Part shown: one piece after another, positions 1 to 8,567 of the stretch | Position numbering within the stretch: position 1 is the first letter of the stretch | How the letters are laid out: each line of letters opens with the position of its first letter | The notes under the pieces: generated by a model | Seen by the model: the letters and a program-made list of their open reading frames with translations, nothing else | Databases searched by the model: none | Told to the model about the DNA's origin: nothing | Origin: Bacilli bacterium | Lineage (GTDB): Bacteria > Bacillota_I > Bacilli_A > RFN20 > CAG-826 | DNA length: 40,802 bases | NCBI GenBank assembly: GCA_024695105.1 | Contig: JAILIV010000036.1 | Span: 1-40,802, forward strand | Direction of reading: 5' to 3' | Made by a program: the position numbers and the translations under genes

Positions 1-522
1 ACCGTTGACTCCTATCTCGAGAAGAGCGGAGACACCGACTTCAAGAGGGACATCTTCCTCCGTCAGTATGACTACATGCTGCAGACCATGCTCCTCGCCG
101 TCGCCCTCGCCGATGGCAAGGCTTCCGCAGAAGAAATCGAAGCCATCCGCCTGATCGCCAAAAACGGCAGCATCATCAACTTCCTCAACCAAGGCCTCCC
201 CCTCGACGCGGAACCTTGGGAATGGAAGAACTTCACCGAGCAGAGCCCCTACATCGTCGCGCAGTATCAGCTCGACCTCGAGAAGAAGCTCGAGGACATC
301 ATCGACAACTTCAACGAGCTCCTTGTGATCACCGCCATCAACATCGAACAGCCCCACAAGTTCCTCAACACCTTGGGCGAGATCACCCGTAAGATCGAAC
401 AGGGCGTCATCACCGTCGATGGCATCCTCTCCCCCGAGGAAGACGCCGTCATCGAAAAGAAGATCAAGGAAGTCTACAAAGCCTCCCTTAATCGCGTCAT
501 CGAAAAGTTCAACAACAACTAA
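1..522 (+). CDS. TerB-like / DjlA-N-like helical protein, 5' truncated by window start
   Basis: Reading frame is open from base 1 (TVDSYLEKSGDTDFKRD...) through MLQTMLLAVALADGKASAEEIEAIRLIAKN to TAA at 522; acidic 'ADGKASAEEIEAI' helix pattern recalls TerB-like domains. Confidence 0.6.
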   Translation, partial: TVDSYLEKSGDTDFKRDIFLRQYDYMLQTMLLAVALADGKASAEEIEAIRLIAKNGSIINFLNQGLPLDAEPWEWKNFTEQSPYIVAQYQLDLEKKLEDIIDNFNELLVITAINIEQPHKFLNTLGEITRKIEQGVITVDGILSPEEDAVIEKKIKEVYKASLNRVIEKFNNN

Positions 523-532
523 TCGGTAAGGC

Positions 533-570
533 AAAACCGCAAATCCATTCGGAATTGCGGTTTTTTCTTT
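533..570 (+). terminator. Rho-independent terminator
   Basis: AAAACCGCAA ... TTGCGGTTTT hairpin followed by TTTTCTTT directly after the first CDS. Confidence 0.85.
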
Positions 571-595
571 GTTCTTATTTCGAAAACGCCCATGG

Positions 596-627
596 AAAAA
601 GGCGGCTTCGCACCGCGGAACCGCCTT
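596..627 (-). terminator. Rho-independent terminator of the TraG-like gene operon
   Basis: On minus strand AAGGCGG...CCGCCTTTTT immediately after the CDS stop at 641. Confidence 0.75.
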
Positions 628-640
628 GGGTTAACGGGAA

Positions 641-2377
641 TCAGTCGTCGTCAGGATCGGCGATCTCGTCGAGTTTCTTCAGCAAGTCGGCGAAGGGATC
701 TTTGTCCCCTTTGCCGCCTTTTCCCTCGGGTTTTTTGGGCTCTTCAGGCTCCTCGACGTCGCTGTCTGGATCCTCGATTTCGATGTCTTCTTCGGGCTCG
801 GGCTCTTTGAAGGCCTTCAAGCCACCGAAGACCTTGTTCGCGAGGTCCTTGTCCATTTTGAGGACGCGCTCGGTCAGGTCGAAGAAATGGTATTCCCCAT
901 CCATCTTCGGGAAAGGCACGGCCTCTTTGGTCAGGAACTGCGTATAACGGGAGATATCCGGCATGAAGGAAACGTAGGGACGGCTGCGGTGCATGAGGAT
1001 AAGGGCTTCCGCGCCGCCTTTGGCGCCCACCACTTTCCGCATGGAGGAAAGCTGCTGATAGGTGATGAGCGGTTCGTTCGAACCATTGCCACGCACGCCC
1101 ACCATGCGCTGGACCTGTTGGATGAGCTGGTCTTCCTTGGTGGAGAGGTATACCCAGTTCAAGCAGTTGGTCTTGATGGTCTCCGCGTCGTCTTTGTACG
1201 TCGCGTGCAGTTGGTTATCGGATTGCACGACCAGGAAGAAGCGCATGTTGCGGCTTCTTGCGGCGGTGATCATCGAAGGCATGTCGGCGATGAAGGGAAG
1301 GTTGGCGAATTCGTCCAACACGAAATTGAGACGGCGGGGCAAGGTGCCACCTTGGCGGAAGGCTTCCTTGACCATCGCGGTGTACACCTGCTTGATGAAA
1401 CTGGTAACGATGAAGTTATAGGTGGAATCTTCGTCCGGAACGATCATGAAGACGGCATGGGGTTTCCCGCCACGGCCGATCGCGTGGATGTCGAAGCTGG
1501 TGTGCGAGGTAAGCGCCATCAGGGAACGCGACGAGGTGAAGGCGGTCACCGAGCCATAGGCGACATCTAAGACGCCCGCCAAGGTCGTGGTCGCGCTTTT
1601 GGTCATGTTCACGGCCGAGAAGAGGTTGTTCTTCAAGGAGCATCCCTCGGGGAGGTCATTGACGAACTGGAGGAGCGTGCGCACGTCCTCGTCGTCATCG
1701 TCAAACCACGAGCTGCTGCTTCCGGTGGGCGATTTGTCCGCGAGTTTGACGCGATCAAGAAGGGTGGACAAGGACCCGGGGTTGCACTCGGAAGGATCCT
1801 TCGCGCCACGGATCATGAGCTCGACCAAGCCGTCGAGGAGTTGGCGCGCGGCGATGGACCAGCTGGGGGATTTGGCGTCCTGCAAACGCGAAGTGATCGC
1901 GTTGACGAACTCGTGGGCCAAGTTCAAGCCGGCTTCCTCTTCGCCGTTATGGAATTGGACATAGGCTTCCTCTAAGGGGTTCCAGCAGTCGCTGTTGGCC
2001 ATGTCGCGGAGGTTGATGACGTTAAGTTCGTATCCCTTTTCCTTTAAGAACCCAGAGGTGCGGGCATAAAGCTCGCCCTTAGGGTCGGCCACGAGCATGC
2101 TCTCGCCCGCAAGGCCCAAGGAGAAGATGGTGGGGAAGATGAGGGTGCGGGATTTCATGGAGCCCGTGGAACCCAAAATGAGGGAATGGTAGTCCTCGGT
2201 GTCGCAATAGATGGTCTTCGTGTCGGAGATCAGGGGCAACCCGGCGGACTTGACGCTGGCGTTGGGGTCGGAGATGTCGACCTTGGTCAACTTGGACTTC
2301 ATCTCCTCTTCGGTGGCGAAGCGGTTCTCAAACTCGCGGTCGCCGACGTAATTGAGGTAACGGTAGTTGTGTTTCAT
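641..2377 (-). CDS. TraG/VirD4-type (type IV coupling protein-like) ATPase without obvious TM helices
   Basis: Motifs YHSLILGSTGSMKSRTLIFPTI, MLVADPKGELY, LNFVLDEFANLPFI (Walker B), FLVVQSDNQL; start at ATG 2377 preceded by GGAGGA; upstream in-frame ATG at 2446 lies within the previous CDS. Confidence 0.85.
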   Translation of the reverse strand: MKHNYRYLNYVGDREFENRFATEEEMKSKLTKVDISDPNASVKSAGLPLISDTKTIYCDTEDYHSLILGSTGSMKSRTLIFPTIFSLGLAGESMLVADPKGELYARTSGFLKEKGYELNVINLRDMANSDCWNPLEEAYVQFHNGEEEAGLNLAHEFVNAITSRLQDAKSPSWSIAARQLLDGLVELMIRGAKDPSECNPGSLSTLLDRVKLADKSPTGSSSSWFDDDDEDVRTLLQFVNDLPEGCSLKNNLFSAVNMTKSATTTLAGVLDVAYGSVTAFTSSRSLMALTSHTSFDIHAIGRGGKPHAVFMIVPDEDSTYNFIVTSFIKQVYTAMVKEAFRQGGTLPRRLNFVLDEFANLPFIADMPSMITAARSRNMRFFLVVQSDNQLHATYKDDAETIKTNCLNWVYLSTKEDQLIQQVQRMVGVRGNGSNEPLITYQQLSSMRKVVGAKGGAEALILMHRSRPYVSFMPDISRYTQFLTKEAVPFPKMDGEYHFFDLTERVLKMDKDLANKVFGGLKAFKEPEPEEDIEIEDPDSDVEEPEEPKKPEGKGGKGDKDPFADLLKKLDEIADPDDD

Positions 2378-2379
2378 GG

Positions 2380-3243
2380 TTAGTCCTCCTCCCCGACGAG
2401 ACCCAACCGGCGGGTCTTCTTCTTGTTTTGGAAAATGCGGGTCCATTCGCCTCCGGGCAAGAAGGAGGCGCTATTCTCCTCGTTGAGGACAAGTCCGACT
2501 TCCTTCTCGGCCTTAAGGGCGCAATAACCCATGTCCAAGGCGAGTTGACGGATGGACTCGATGCCTTCCGAACCAGGGGTATGGAGCACCATTTCGACGG
2601 TCTCGCGCATTTTCTTGCGGAAGCCTTCCTCGAGGGAGAACCCATAGAAGGCGAGGTTGTCTTCCAGTTCCTTTAACCCGGCATCGACGTCTTTATAGGA
2701 CATATGGAGCAGTTGGATGCGCATCGCCAGGTCGAGGCTATCGAAGGCTTTCCTCGAAGGCTCGTCGTTGCCCGAGCGGTCCAAGAAGATGGCCATCGTG
2801 CGGTCATCGATCGTGTCCATGTAAGAAAGGAAGTCGATGAACTTTTTCTCCGACACGGCACCGGGTTTTTCGACCCATTCGGTGATGTCGACGACCAAGA
2901 TGCCGTCATAAGGATGGCTGAAGCGGTTCAGCTCATGCTCAACGGCGTCATAAAGCATTTGGAACGAGGTGAAGTTCGGCTCGTTGGGAGAGGAATACTT
3001 CAGAAAGAAGGAATACACCCTCGTCTCGCTTTCGAAGGCCATGAGCTCCTGGGCTTCCAGGTAGCCCGCCATCGCTTCGAAAAGCTCCTCGAAATCAAAT
3101 CCGTCGTCGGCAATCAGATAGTAATTGGGGAGAGGGACCTTGTTCTCTTTCCCCTTCTGGCGGGAAGCGACGCGTTGCCACTCCTGCCCGATGGCCGCGA
3201 TTTCTTCGTAACCGGGCCGCAGCACAAGTTTTTCAAACTCCAT
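2380..3243 (-). CDS. Uncharacterised protein resembling a degenerate AAA+ ATPase (no P-loop)
   Basis: Single ORF with AGGGGG SD; 'LPNYYLIADDGFDFEELFEAMAGYLEAQ' in the place expected for Walker A and 'YDGILVVDITEWVE...DDRTMAIFLD' in the place of Walker B/sensor 1; stop lies 2 nt before the TraG-like ATG. Confidence 0.5.
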   Translation of the reverse strand: MEFEKLVLRPGYEEIAAIGQEWQRVASRQKGKENKVPLPNYYLIADDGFDFEELFEAMAGYLEAQELMAFESETRVYSFFLKYSSPNEPNFTSFQMLYDAVEHELNRFSHPYDGILVVDITEWVEKPGAVSEKKFIDFLSYMDTIDDRTMAIFLDRSGNDEPSRKAFDSLDLAMRIQLLHMSYKDVDAGLKELEDNLAFYGFSLEEGFRKKMRETVEMVLHTPGSEGIESIRQLALDMGYCALKAEKEVGLVLNEENSASFLPGGEWTRIFQNKKKTRRLGLVGEED

Positions 3244-3331
3244 ATGTACCCCCTAAGTAGACGTTAAAAGAGCTAAGGAAATTGTGCTCTTTTCGCGCAC
3301 GCCTTGCAATTACGTATATTGGAAACCAAGA

Positions 3332-6300
3332 CTATAAAACCAACGCGAGCAACGCCTCCAGCATCACCGAACGGCTTTGTTGGAGTTTCAGCGCCCGGAA
3401 GGGCAAAAGTCGGTTGGAATAATGGCTGGTGAAGCGGTTCTGGTCGTCGACGTCGCGGAACACCCAGGAATCGCAAATGAGGTAACGTACGTCGCGATGG
3501 TGGGCGATGGAGCACAAACGGCTCAATAGCTCCGCCTCATTGACTCCGCCCCGGCGTAACACGTCCGCCTCGTTTTGCAGCGCCTTTAGGAAGAGCCATG
3601 CGTTCACGTAATAACGCTTTTCCTCTTCGCATAGCGCATTCCATTCCGCGTCATATTCGGAAAGGTTCAGTTTCGAATAGGCGGAAGAGGCCTTGGAAAG
3701 GAGGCCCTTGGCTTCCAAAACGGACTTATCGGTAATCGCGTTAGGACCTTTGGCCCAGAAGGACTGCGCGGCCTTGCAAAGGGCGTCGATTTGCGGCGCG
3801 GCGGTGGCAGACAAAGAATGAGGGTGCTTGGCGGGATCGAGTTTCCCTCCGCCCATCGTGAAGGCGAAGAACCGGAACCCTCCCTCGTCGGCCTGGGCCA
3901 CGTGGACGCCACGGTCCATCAAATGGATCCGCAGGAATCCCAACTTGGCTTCGGCTTGGATTTGCTTGGCCTGCTCATGAAGAGGCCCATCGCCTAGGCA
4001 GACGTAGACCGTGCAGCTCTCGGCGGGGAAGGCGTCAGAAGCCAAGATCTTCTTGAACAAGTAGACCAAGCGGCGGAACAAACAGAACGTCTTCTCGTCG
4101 TCTTTCATGGACAAGACGATGTAATCGGGAAGGTTTTTGCGGTTATGGGCAATGGAGTCCACGAACTCGGTGATGAAACCCAATCGGCCAGGGTCTGAGG
4201 CGTTGAACTGGACGTCGGGGAAAGACATGTCGGTCCGTACCGCTTTCGTGCCACCGATCCTTTTCAGCGAATCGCTTAGATTCGTTAACAGTTTCCCGTA
4301 GGAAGTCGTCGTCGTGGAGATGACGCTTTCGCTTTCGAATTCGCGGAGTTTGTCGGTGACGATCGCAAAACTGTGCCGCACACGATATGGGGCGTAATCC
4401 TCGTCACCGTAGATGCTGCAATGGAAGCGGTTGGGCTCCAAGGCGTCTTTCCCGCGCACCTTGTCGTAGGTGTTTACGAAGATCGCCTCGGCGACGGCCT
4501 CGCCCTCCTTCCCAAATCCGAAGCACGTGACGAAGATATCCTTCTTCCCGTCGTCATAGGCGCGGGGGTGGAACACGCTGATGTCCATGGTGGCCTGCTC
4601 GGTGATATTGTGGATCTTGGTCCAGTCCATGGCCACGGAGAACCCTTCCTTGCGGTCGATGGAATCCATGCACAAAGACACCCCAAGGAAGACGTTGAAC
4701 AAGTCATACGCCAAAGTGCCTTTGTCGATGAACCCGGCCGGCAATAGGCAATAATGGCGGCGCAGCCCGTCGTCGCGTTTGGGCGAATAAAGCCATCCGT
4801 CGGCCAAATGGAAACGCATCCAGCGTTGATGTTCCACGCGGGCCAACTTGGCGAAGAAAATGCCGAAGTTCTCACGGTTGTCCCAACGCTTCATCATTTG
4901 GTAGAACGCAGTCCGGAAGCGATACGAAGCCGCGGAAGACACTCGTTTCCATAAGGTATTGCCCCGCCAGGAAGCCAAGGCTTGCGCTTTTTGGTGGGCG
5001 GGAATGCTTTCCCACAGATCGGCTTTGTTCCTAGCGATGTCGCTGGCGCCCCGAGGGACGATGACGCTCTTCACGGCTTTGGGGTTCAAATAGTAAGCAT
5101 GGGCTTCGTCGTTGAACTGGTTGGTCTCCTGGGCGTTGCCATCGGCGACCAATTCATAGACGCGGTTGTAGTTGATCGCGTCGTAGTTCTCGATGATGCG
5201 GTCATATCGATACACGTCCCCATTGTTTCCGATGATGACGATGCGGACGTTGGGGGCGTAAATGAAGTCTTGCTGTTTCTTGGGATTCGCCACGTCGAAA
5301 TCACGGTTGAACCCTTCGACGAGGTTGTTGTTTTTGTCATCCCAGACGTTGACGAACAACGTCACCATGTTCCGTGGCTTGCGTTGGGAAAGAAGCGCGG
5401 CGATGGCGTTAACCACACGTATGGATTCATAGTCATCGCCGGTGGCCACGACGATGTAATCGGGGCAATAGAATTGGCCTGCGCCCGTTTCCCCTGCCCC
5501 ATATTGGTCTTTCTTTTCCTTCCAAAGGGCAGGCCCTTCGCGAAAGAGTTCCGCGAAACCCACTTTCCCAAAGCCACCGTTATGGAAGCAGAAGGCGGGA
5601 AGGGGCATCTCTTGGGCCAAAGCCAGGCGCAATTCCCGAGTGGGCGCGTTGTTGTGCGCGAGGGAATACTGCTTGCAGATGTCATCCAAGGTTTCCTTGG
5701 AGGCGTCCTCATACGTCTTTTGCGGATCATAGCCAAAGGCTTCCGGCGTATAGGAAACGCAAACGGAATAGGGCATTTCCATTTGGAACAAGCCCGCGAT
5801 TTGGGTGAAGCCACGAGGGTCATATACGTCGCAGAAGAAATCCGCGGCCTTGCCTTCGTCGTTGATTTGGGAACTGAAGGAATACAGGGCCTTCGCGATC
5901 GATTGGCCGTTGGTGCCAAAGCCAAGGGACACAACCCACGTGAGGTCTTTGTCCGGGGCCGGCGGGCAATCGCCGTCTGAAGGCGAGGAGTAGATGGCGG
6001 TCTGGGCTTCCGAGGCGATGGAGTCGGCTTCGTTCCACACGTGGATAGAGAACGGCTTGGCGAGCTGCCAGCACGCCTTCTCCCGCGCCAACTTTTCCTT
6101 CTTCAAAGCCTTTGCCGCGCCGATTTTGCCTTGGTCCCCCGACTGGTTCGCCTCCTCAAGCGCGCATGAGGCCATCTTCCACTCATGATGGCGGATGAGG
6201 TATTCGTCGTTGGAAGAAAGGTAGAGTTCACGGAACCGTTTCTCCAGCGAGTTGATTTTGTCTTGGTAGGCTTGGTAATCGATGCGGCGCTTGGTCAAGA

Positions 6301-7855
6301 TGTAGTAGCCGATGTGGGACAAATCGTACCCGTGCCGCAAGTCGGACTTTTTCTTGAACTCCTGAAGGGCGAAGAATTTCTCGTCGGTGACTTTGTCCCC
6401 CCAAGCGTCTTCCAAGCCATGGACGCGAAGGCTGAGGTCACGCTGGTTCTTCAGCCAACGGTAATAGGATTCCTGTTGCTCGTCGATGATGAAAAGCTTC
6501 TCCTCCAACGCGGCGATCTTCTCCTTGATGAAATCGGGGCGGTTGGCGGGGTCGTTGCCCCCGATGCCAGCGAGTTCCTCGATGTCTTTGCGGATCGCCT
6601 CGGCCTCCTTGCCGCGGGAAAGGTATTGCCAATTGCCGGGTTGGCGAAGCTCCAACTCCAAATTCCGCGCCTCGATCTTCTTGGCGATCTTGAGGAAATC
6701 CGTATCACCGGGAGTGCATGCCTCCAGCTGTTTTTCCAACGCTTGGATGTCCTTGCGGATGCACGCCCGATAGGCGCGGAATCCGCGATGGCATTTCGTG
6801 GTCCTGGCCTTCATGTGGTTCAGGCGGTTGTTGATGTCGAGAAGGACGTAATCCATGTTCTCCTCTTCGTTGGGGATGTGGTCGTTATCCGAATCGAAGG
6901 CGAAGACCGTGATGGACGAATATTGCGAGGCCATGCCCGATTTGCTATGGGGCCAAAGTTTCTCGAGGATCGTGTTGGAATCATTGGCGGACACCGACCA
7001 ATAGATGTAGCCATGGGCCATGACCTGGACGCAGTTTTTGTCTTTTCGGTCAAAGGGTTCTAACGCCGAACCGGAGAAAATGATCAACGCGTTGCGGGCT
7101 TTTTCTTGATCGGGGTTAGAAGAGATGGAATCCGCAAGGTTCAAGGTCTCTTCGTTCAAAGCCGTGAAAATATAGATGTCCATCCCCTTGGTACGCAAAA
7201 CGCGTAGCAGCAGGAAAGAGTAGAACTCGTAGGCCAAAGAGGAGCCGATGGCGCTGATGAACACCAGGCCCGCGACCACCGATGTGCCATAGAAGGCACA
7301 GATGAGGAAGATTTGGGAAACGAACTGGGCCCCGTCGGGCAAACCCTCGAACGACAATCCGCCTAACGCGGCATATACGGCGCCAAAGAAGGAAGAGAAG
7401 ACGTCCTTGAACCCCGGATCCATGATGCCTTGGGCGGCCAGATCCGCAGCGGTCGCATTAAAAAGCACCCACGCCTTGAACGCGATGCTAAGCGAAATGG
7501 CAACCGCCACCGTGATCGCCTCACAGCGCAACTTCGCCGTGGCGTGACGCCGCTTGTACACGAGGTAGACGATCATGATGAGCAGATAGAGCAAGGCCAC
7601 GAAGGCGACCGTCAGCAAAATCGCGACGACCCAGCTGGCGACCGGGTGCCAGCGGGAGGAGAGCAAAACCGTGGCCAGCCAATCGGGAAGTTGTTCTACG
7701 TCCGCCGCGAATTGGTTCTCGAGGTTGCCATACCAAAGGAAGAATCCGACCAAAAGCAAAATCGCCGTGACGATGGCGATGAGGAAAGACGAACGGACGG
7801 GCAAATAGAATTTGCGCTCTTTCTTAGGGGAATTGGCGGCAGGCATCGAGCTCAT
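3332..7855 (-). CDS. Large multidomain membrane protein: N-terminal TM/channel-like region, TrkA/RCK-like Rossmann segments, RyR domain
   Basis: Start ATG at 7855 (MSSMPAANSP) with GAGGTG SD; hydrophobic segments in first ~250 aa; glycine motifs VVSLGFGTNGQSIAKAL and FVTCFGFGKEGEAVAEAIF; RyR-like LARVEHQRWMRFHLADGWLYSPKRDDGLRRHYCLLP. Confidence 0.75.
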   Translation of the reverse strand: MSSMPAANSPKKERKFYLPVRSSFLIAIVTAILLLVGFFLWYGNLENQFAADVEQLPDWLATVLLSSRWHPVASWVVAILLTVAFVALLYLLIMIVYLVYKRRHATAKLRCEAITVAVAISLSIAFKAWVLFNATAADLAAQGIMDPGFKDVFSSFFGAVYAALGGLSFEGLPDGAQFVSQIFLICAFYGTSVVAGLVFISAIGSSLAYEFYSFLLLRVLRTKGMDIYIFTALNEETLNLADSISSNPDQEKARNALIIFSGSALEPFDRKDKNCVQVMAHGYIYWSVSANDSNTILEKLWPHSKSGMASQYSSITVFAFDSDNDHIPNEEENMDYVLLDINNRLNHMKARTTKCHRGFRAYRACIRKDIQALEKQLEACTPGDTDFLKIAKKIEARNLELELRQPGNWQYLSRGKEAEAIRKDIEELAGIGGNDPANRPDFIKEKIAALEEKLFIIDEQQESYYRWLKNQRDLSLRVHGLEDAWGDKVTDEKFFALQEFKKKSDLRHGYDLSHIGYYILTKRRIDYQAYQDKINSLEKRFRELYLSSNDEYLIRHHEWKMASCALEEANQSGDQGKIGAAKALKKEKLAREKACWQLAKPFSIHVWNEADSIASEAQTAIYSSPSDGDCPPAPDKDLTWVVSLGFGTNGQSIAKALYSFSSQINDEGKAADFFCDVYDPRGFTQIAGLFQMEMPYSVCVSYTPEAFGYDPQKTYEDASKETLDDICKQYSLAHNNAPTRELRLALAQEMPLPAFCFHNGGFGKVGFAELFREGPALWKEKKDQYGAGETGAGQFYCPDYIVVATGDDYESIRVVNAIAALLSQRKPRNMVTLFVNVWDDKNNNLVEGFNRDFDVANPKKQQDFIYAPNVRIVIIGNNGDVYRYDRIIENYDAINYNRVYELVADGNAQETNQFNDEAHAYYLNPKAVKSVIVPRGASDIARNKADLWESIPAHQKAQALASWRGNTLWKRVSSAASYRFRTAFYQMMKRWDNRENFGIFFAKLARVEHQRWMRFHLADGWLYSPKRDDGLRRHYCLLPAGFIDKGTLAYDLFNVFLGVSLCMDSIDRKEGFSVAMDWTKIHNITEQATMDISVFHPRAYDDGKKDIFVTCFGFGKEGEAVAEAIFVNTYDKVRGKDALEPNRFHCSIYGDEDYAPYRVRHSFAIVTDKLREFESESVISTTTTSYGKLLTNLSDSLKRIGGTKAVRTDMSFPDVQFNASDPGRLGFITEFVDSIAHNRKNLPDYIVLSMKDDEKTFCLFRRLVYLFKKILASDAFPAESCTVYVCLGDGPLHEQAKQIQAEAKLGFLRIHLMDRGVHVAQADEGGFRFFAFTMGGGKLDPAKHPHSLSATAAPQIDALCKAAQSFWAKGPNAITDKSVLEAKGLLSKASSAYSKLNLSEYDAEWNALCEEEKRYYVNAWLFLKALQNEADVLRRGGVNEAELLSRLCSIAHHRDVRYLICDSWVFRDVDDQNRFTSHYSNRLLPFRALKLQQSRSVMLEALLALVL

Positions 7856-7998
7856 AAAGGGCACCTCGGGATATCCATTATTATGGATGGCTCCCTTAAT
7901 TGTAGGAAAGTGGCGCGATAGGGCAAGGAAAACCATTCGCGCCTGTTATCGCGGGGGAAAGAAGCGTATCATTACAACAAATACACAGGGGGACATTT

Positions 7999-8565
7999 AT
8001 GCCTGAACTCGAATCTTCTCTTCCGCTACTCTCCGAAGGGCTTGTGGAGGAATTCCAAAACCAACGTAACATCCTCATCACCGGTCCCATCAACTCCGAC
8101 CTTGCCTTAAAGGTGATGATCCTTCTTCGCCATCTCGACAACGAGAGCCATGACCCGATTTACCTTTACATCAACTCCCCGGGTGGCTCGGTTTCCGCGG
8201 GACTTACCATCGTGGACAACATGCGCCTGATCAAATCCCCGGTCCACACCGTCTGCTTCGGCTTGGCCGCCTCGATGGGCGCGGTCATCTTCGCCGCCGG
8301 CGAGAAAGGCCACCGCTACGTCTTGCCTCACGCCGAAGTGATGATCCATCAGCCATGGAGCTCCATCGCCGACGACCTCAAACAAAGCGACCTGGAAATC
8401 ATGTCCAGCCATATGCGTCGCACCCGCGAACGTCTCGAAACCATCTTGGCGGAAGCCTCTGGCAAGACCTTGGAGCAGATGCACGAAGCCTGCGAAAAGG
8501 ACAACTGGCTCAACGCCGAGGAAGCCATCGCGATCGGCTTGGCGGACAAAATCCTCAAGAAGTAA
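7999..8565 (+). CDS. clpP: ATP-dependent Clp protease proteolytic subunit ClpP
   Basis: ITGPINSDLA, YINSPGGSVSAGL, GLAASMGAV (Ser), EVMIHQP (His), EKDNWLNAEEA; SD CAGGGGGAC. Confidence 0.96.
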   Translation: MPELESSLPLLSEGLVEEFQNQRNILITGPINSDLALKVMILLRHLDNESHDPIYLYINSPGGSVSAGLTIVDNMRLIKSPVHTVCFGLAASMGAVIFAAGEKGHRYVLPHAEVMIHQPWSSIADDLKQSDLEIMSSHMRRTRERLETILAEASGKTLEQMHEACEKDNWLNAEEAIAIGLADKILKK

Positions 8566-8567
8566 AA

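Noticed and set aside
887-1570. 227-aa plus-strand ORF opposite the TraG-like gene
   Set aside because: Antisense shadow of a gene with clear TraG motifs
641-2377. Interpretation of the TraG gene as evidence of an integrated conjugative element
   Set aside because: No relaxase, VirB4, VirB6, integrase, att repeats or transposase found in the window; neighbours are housekeeping genes
4982-7063. Long plus-strand ORFs (332 aa and 292 aa) opposite the channel-like gene
   Set aside because: Antisense to a well-supported CDS with SD and recognisable domains; residue composition is typical of shadow ORFs in GC-rich DNA and no SD was seen
7856-7998. ATCCAT-TATT-ATGGAT palindrome in the intergenic region between the channel-like gene and clpP as a CtsR/CIRCE-type site
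   Set aside because: Does not match CtsR heptad repeats or CIRCE; short imperfect palindrome with no further support
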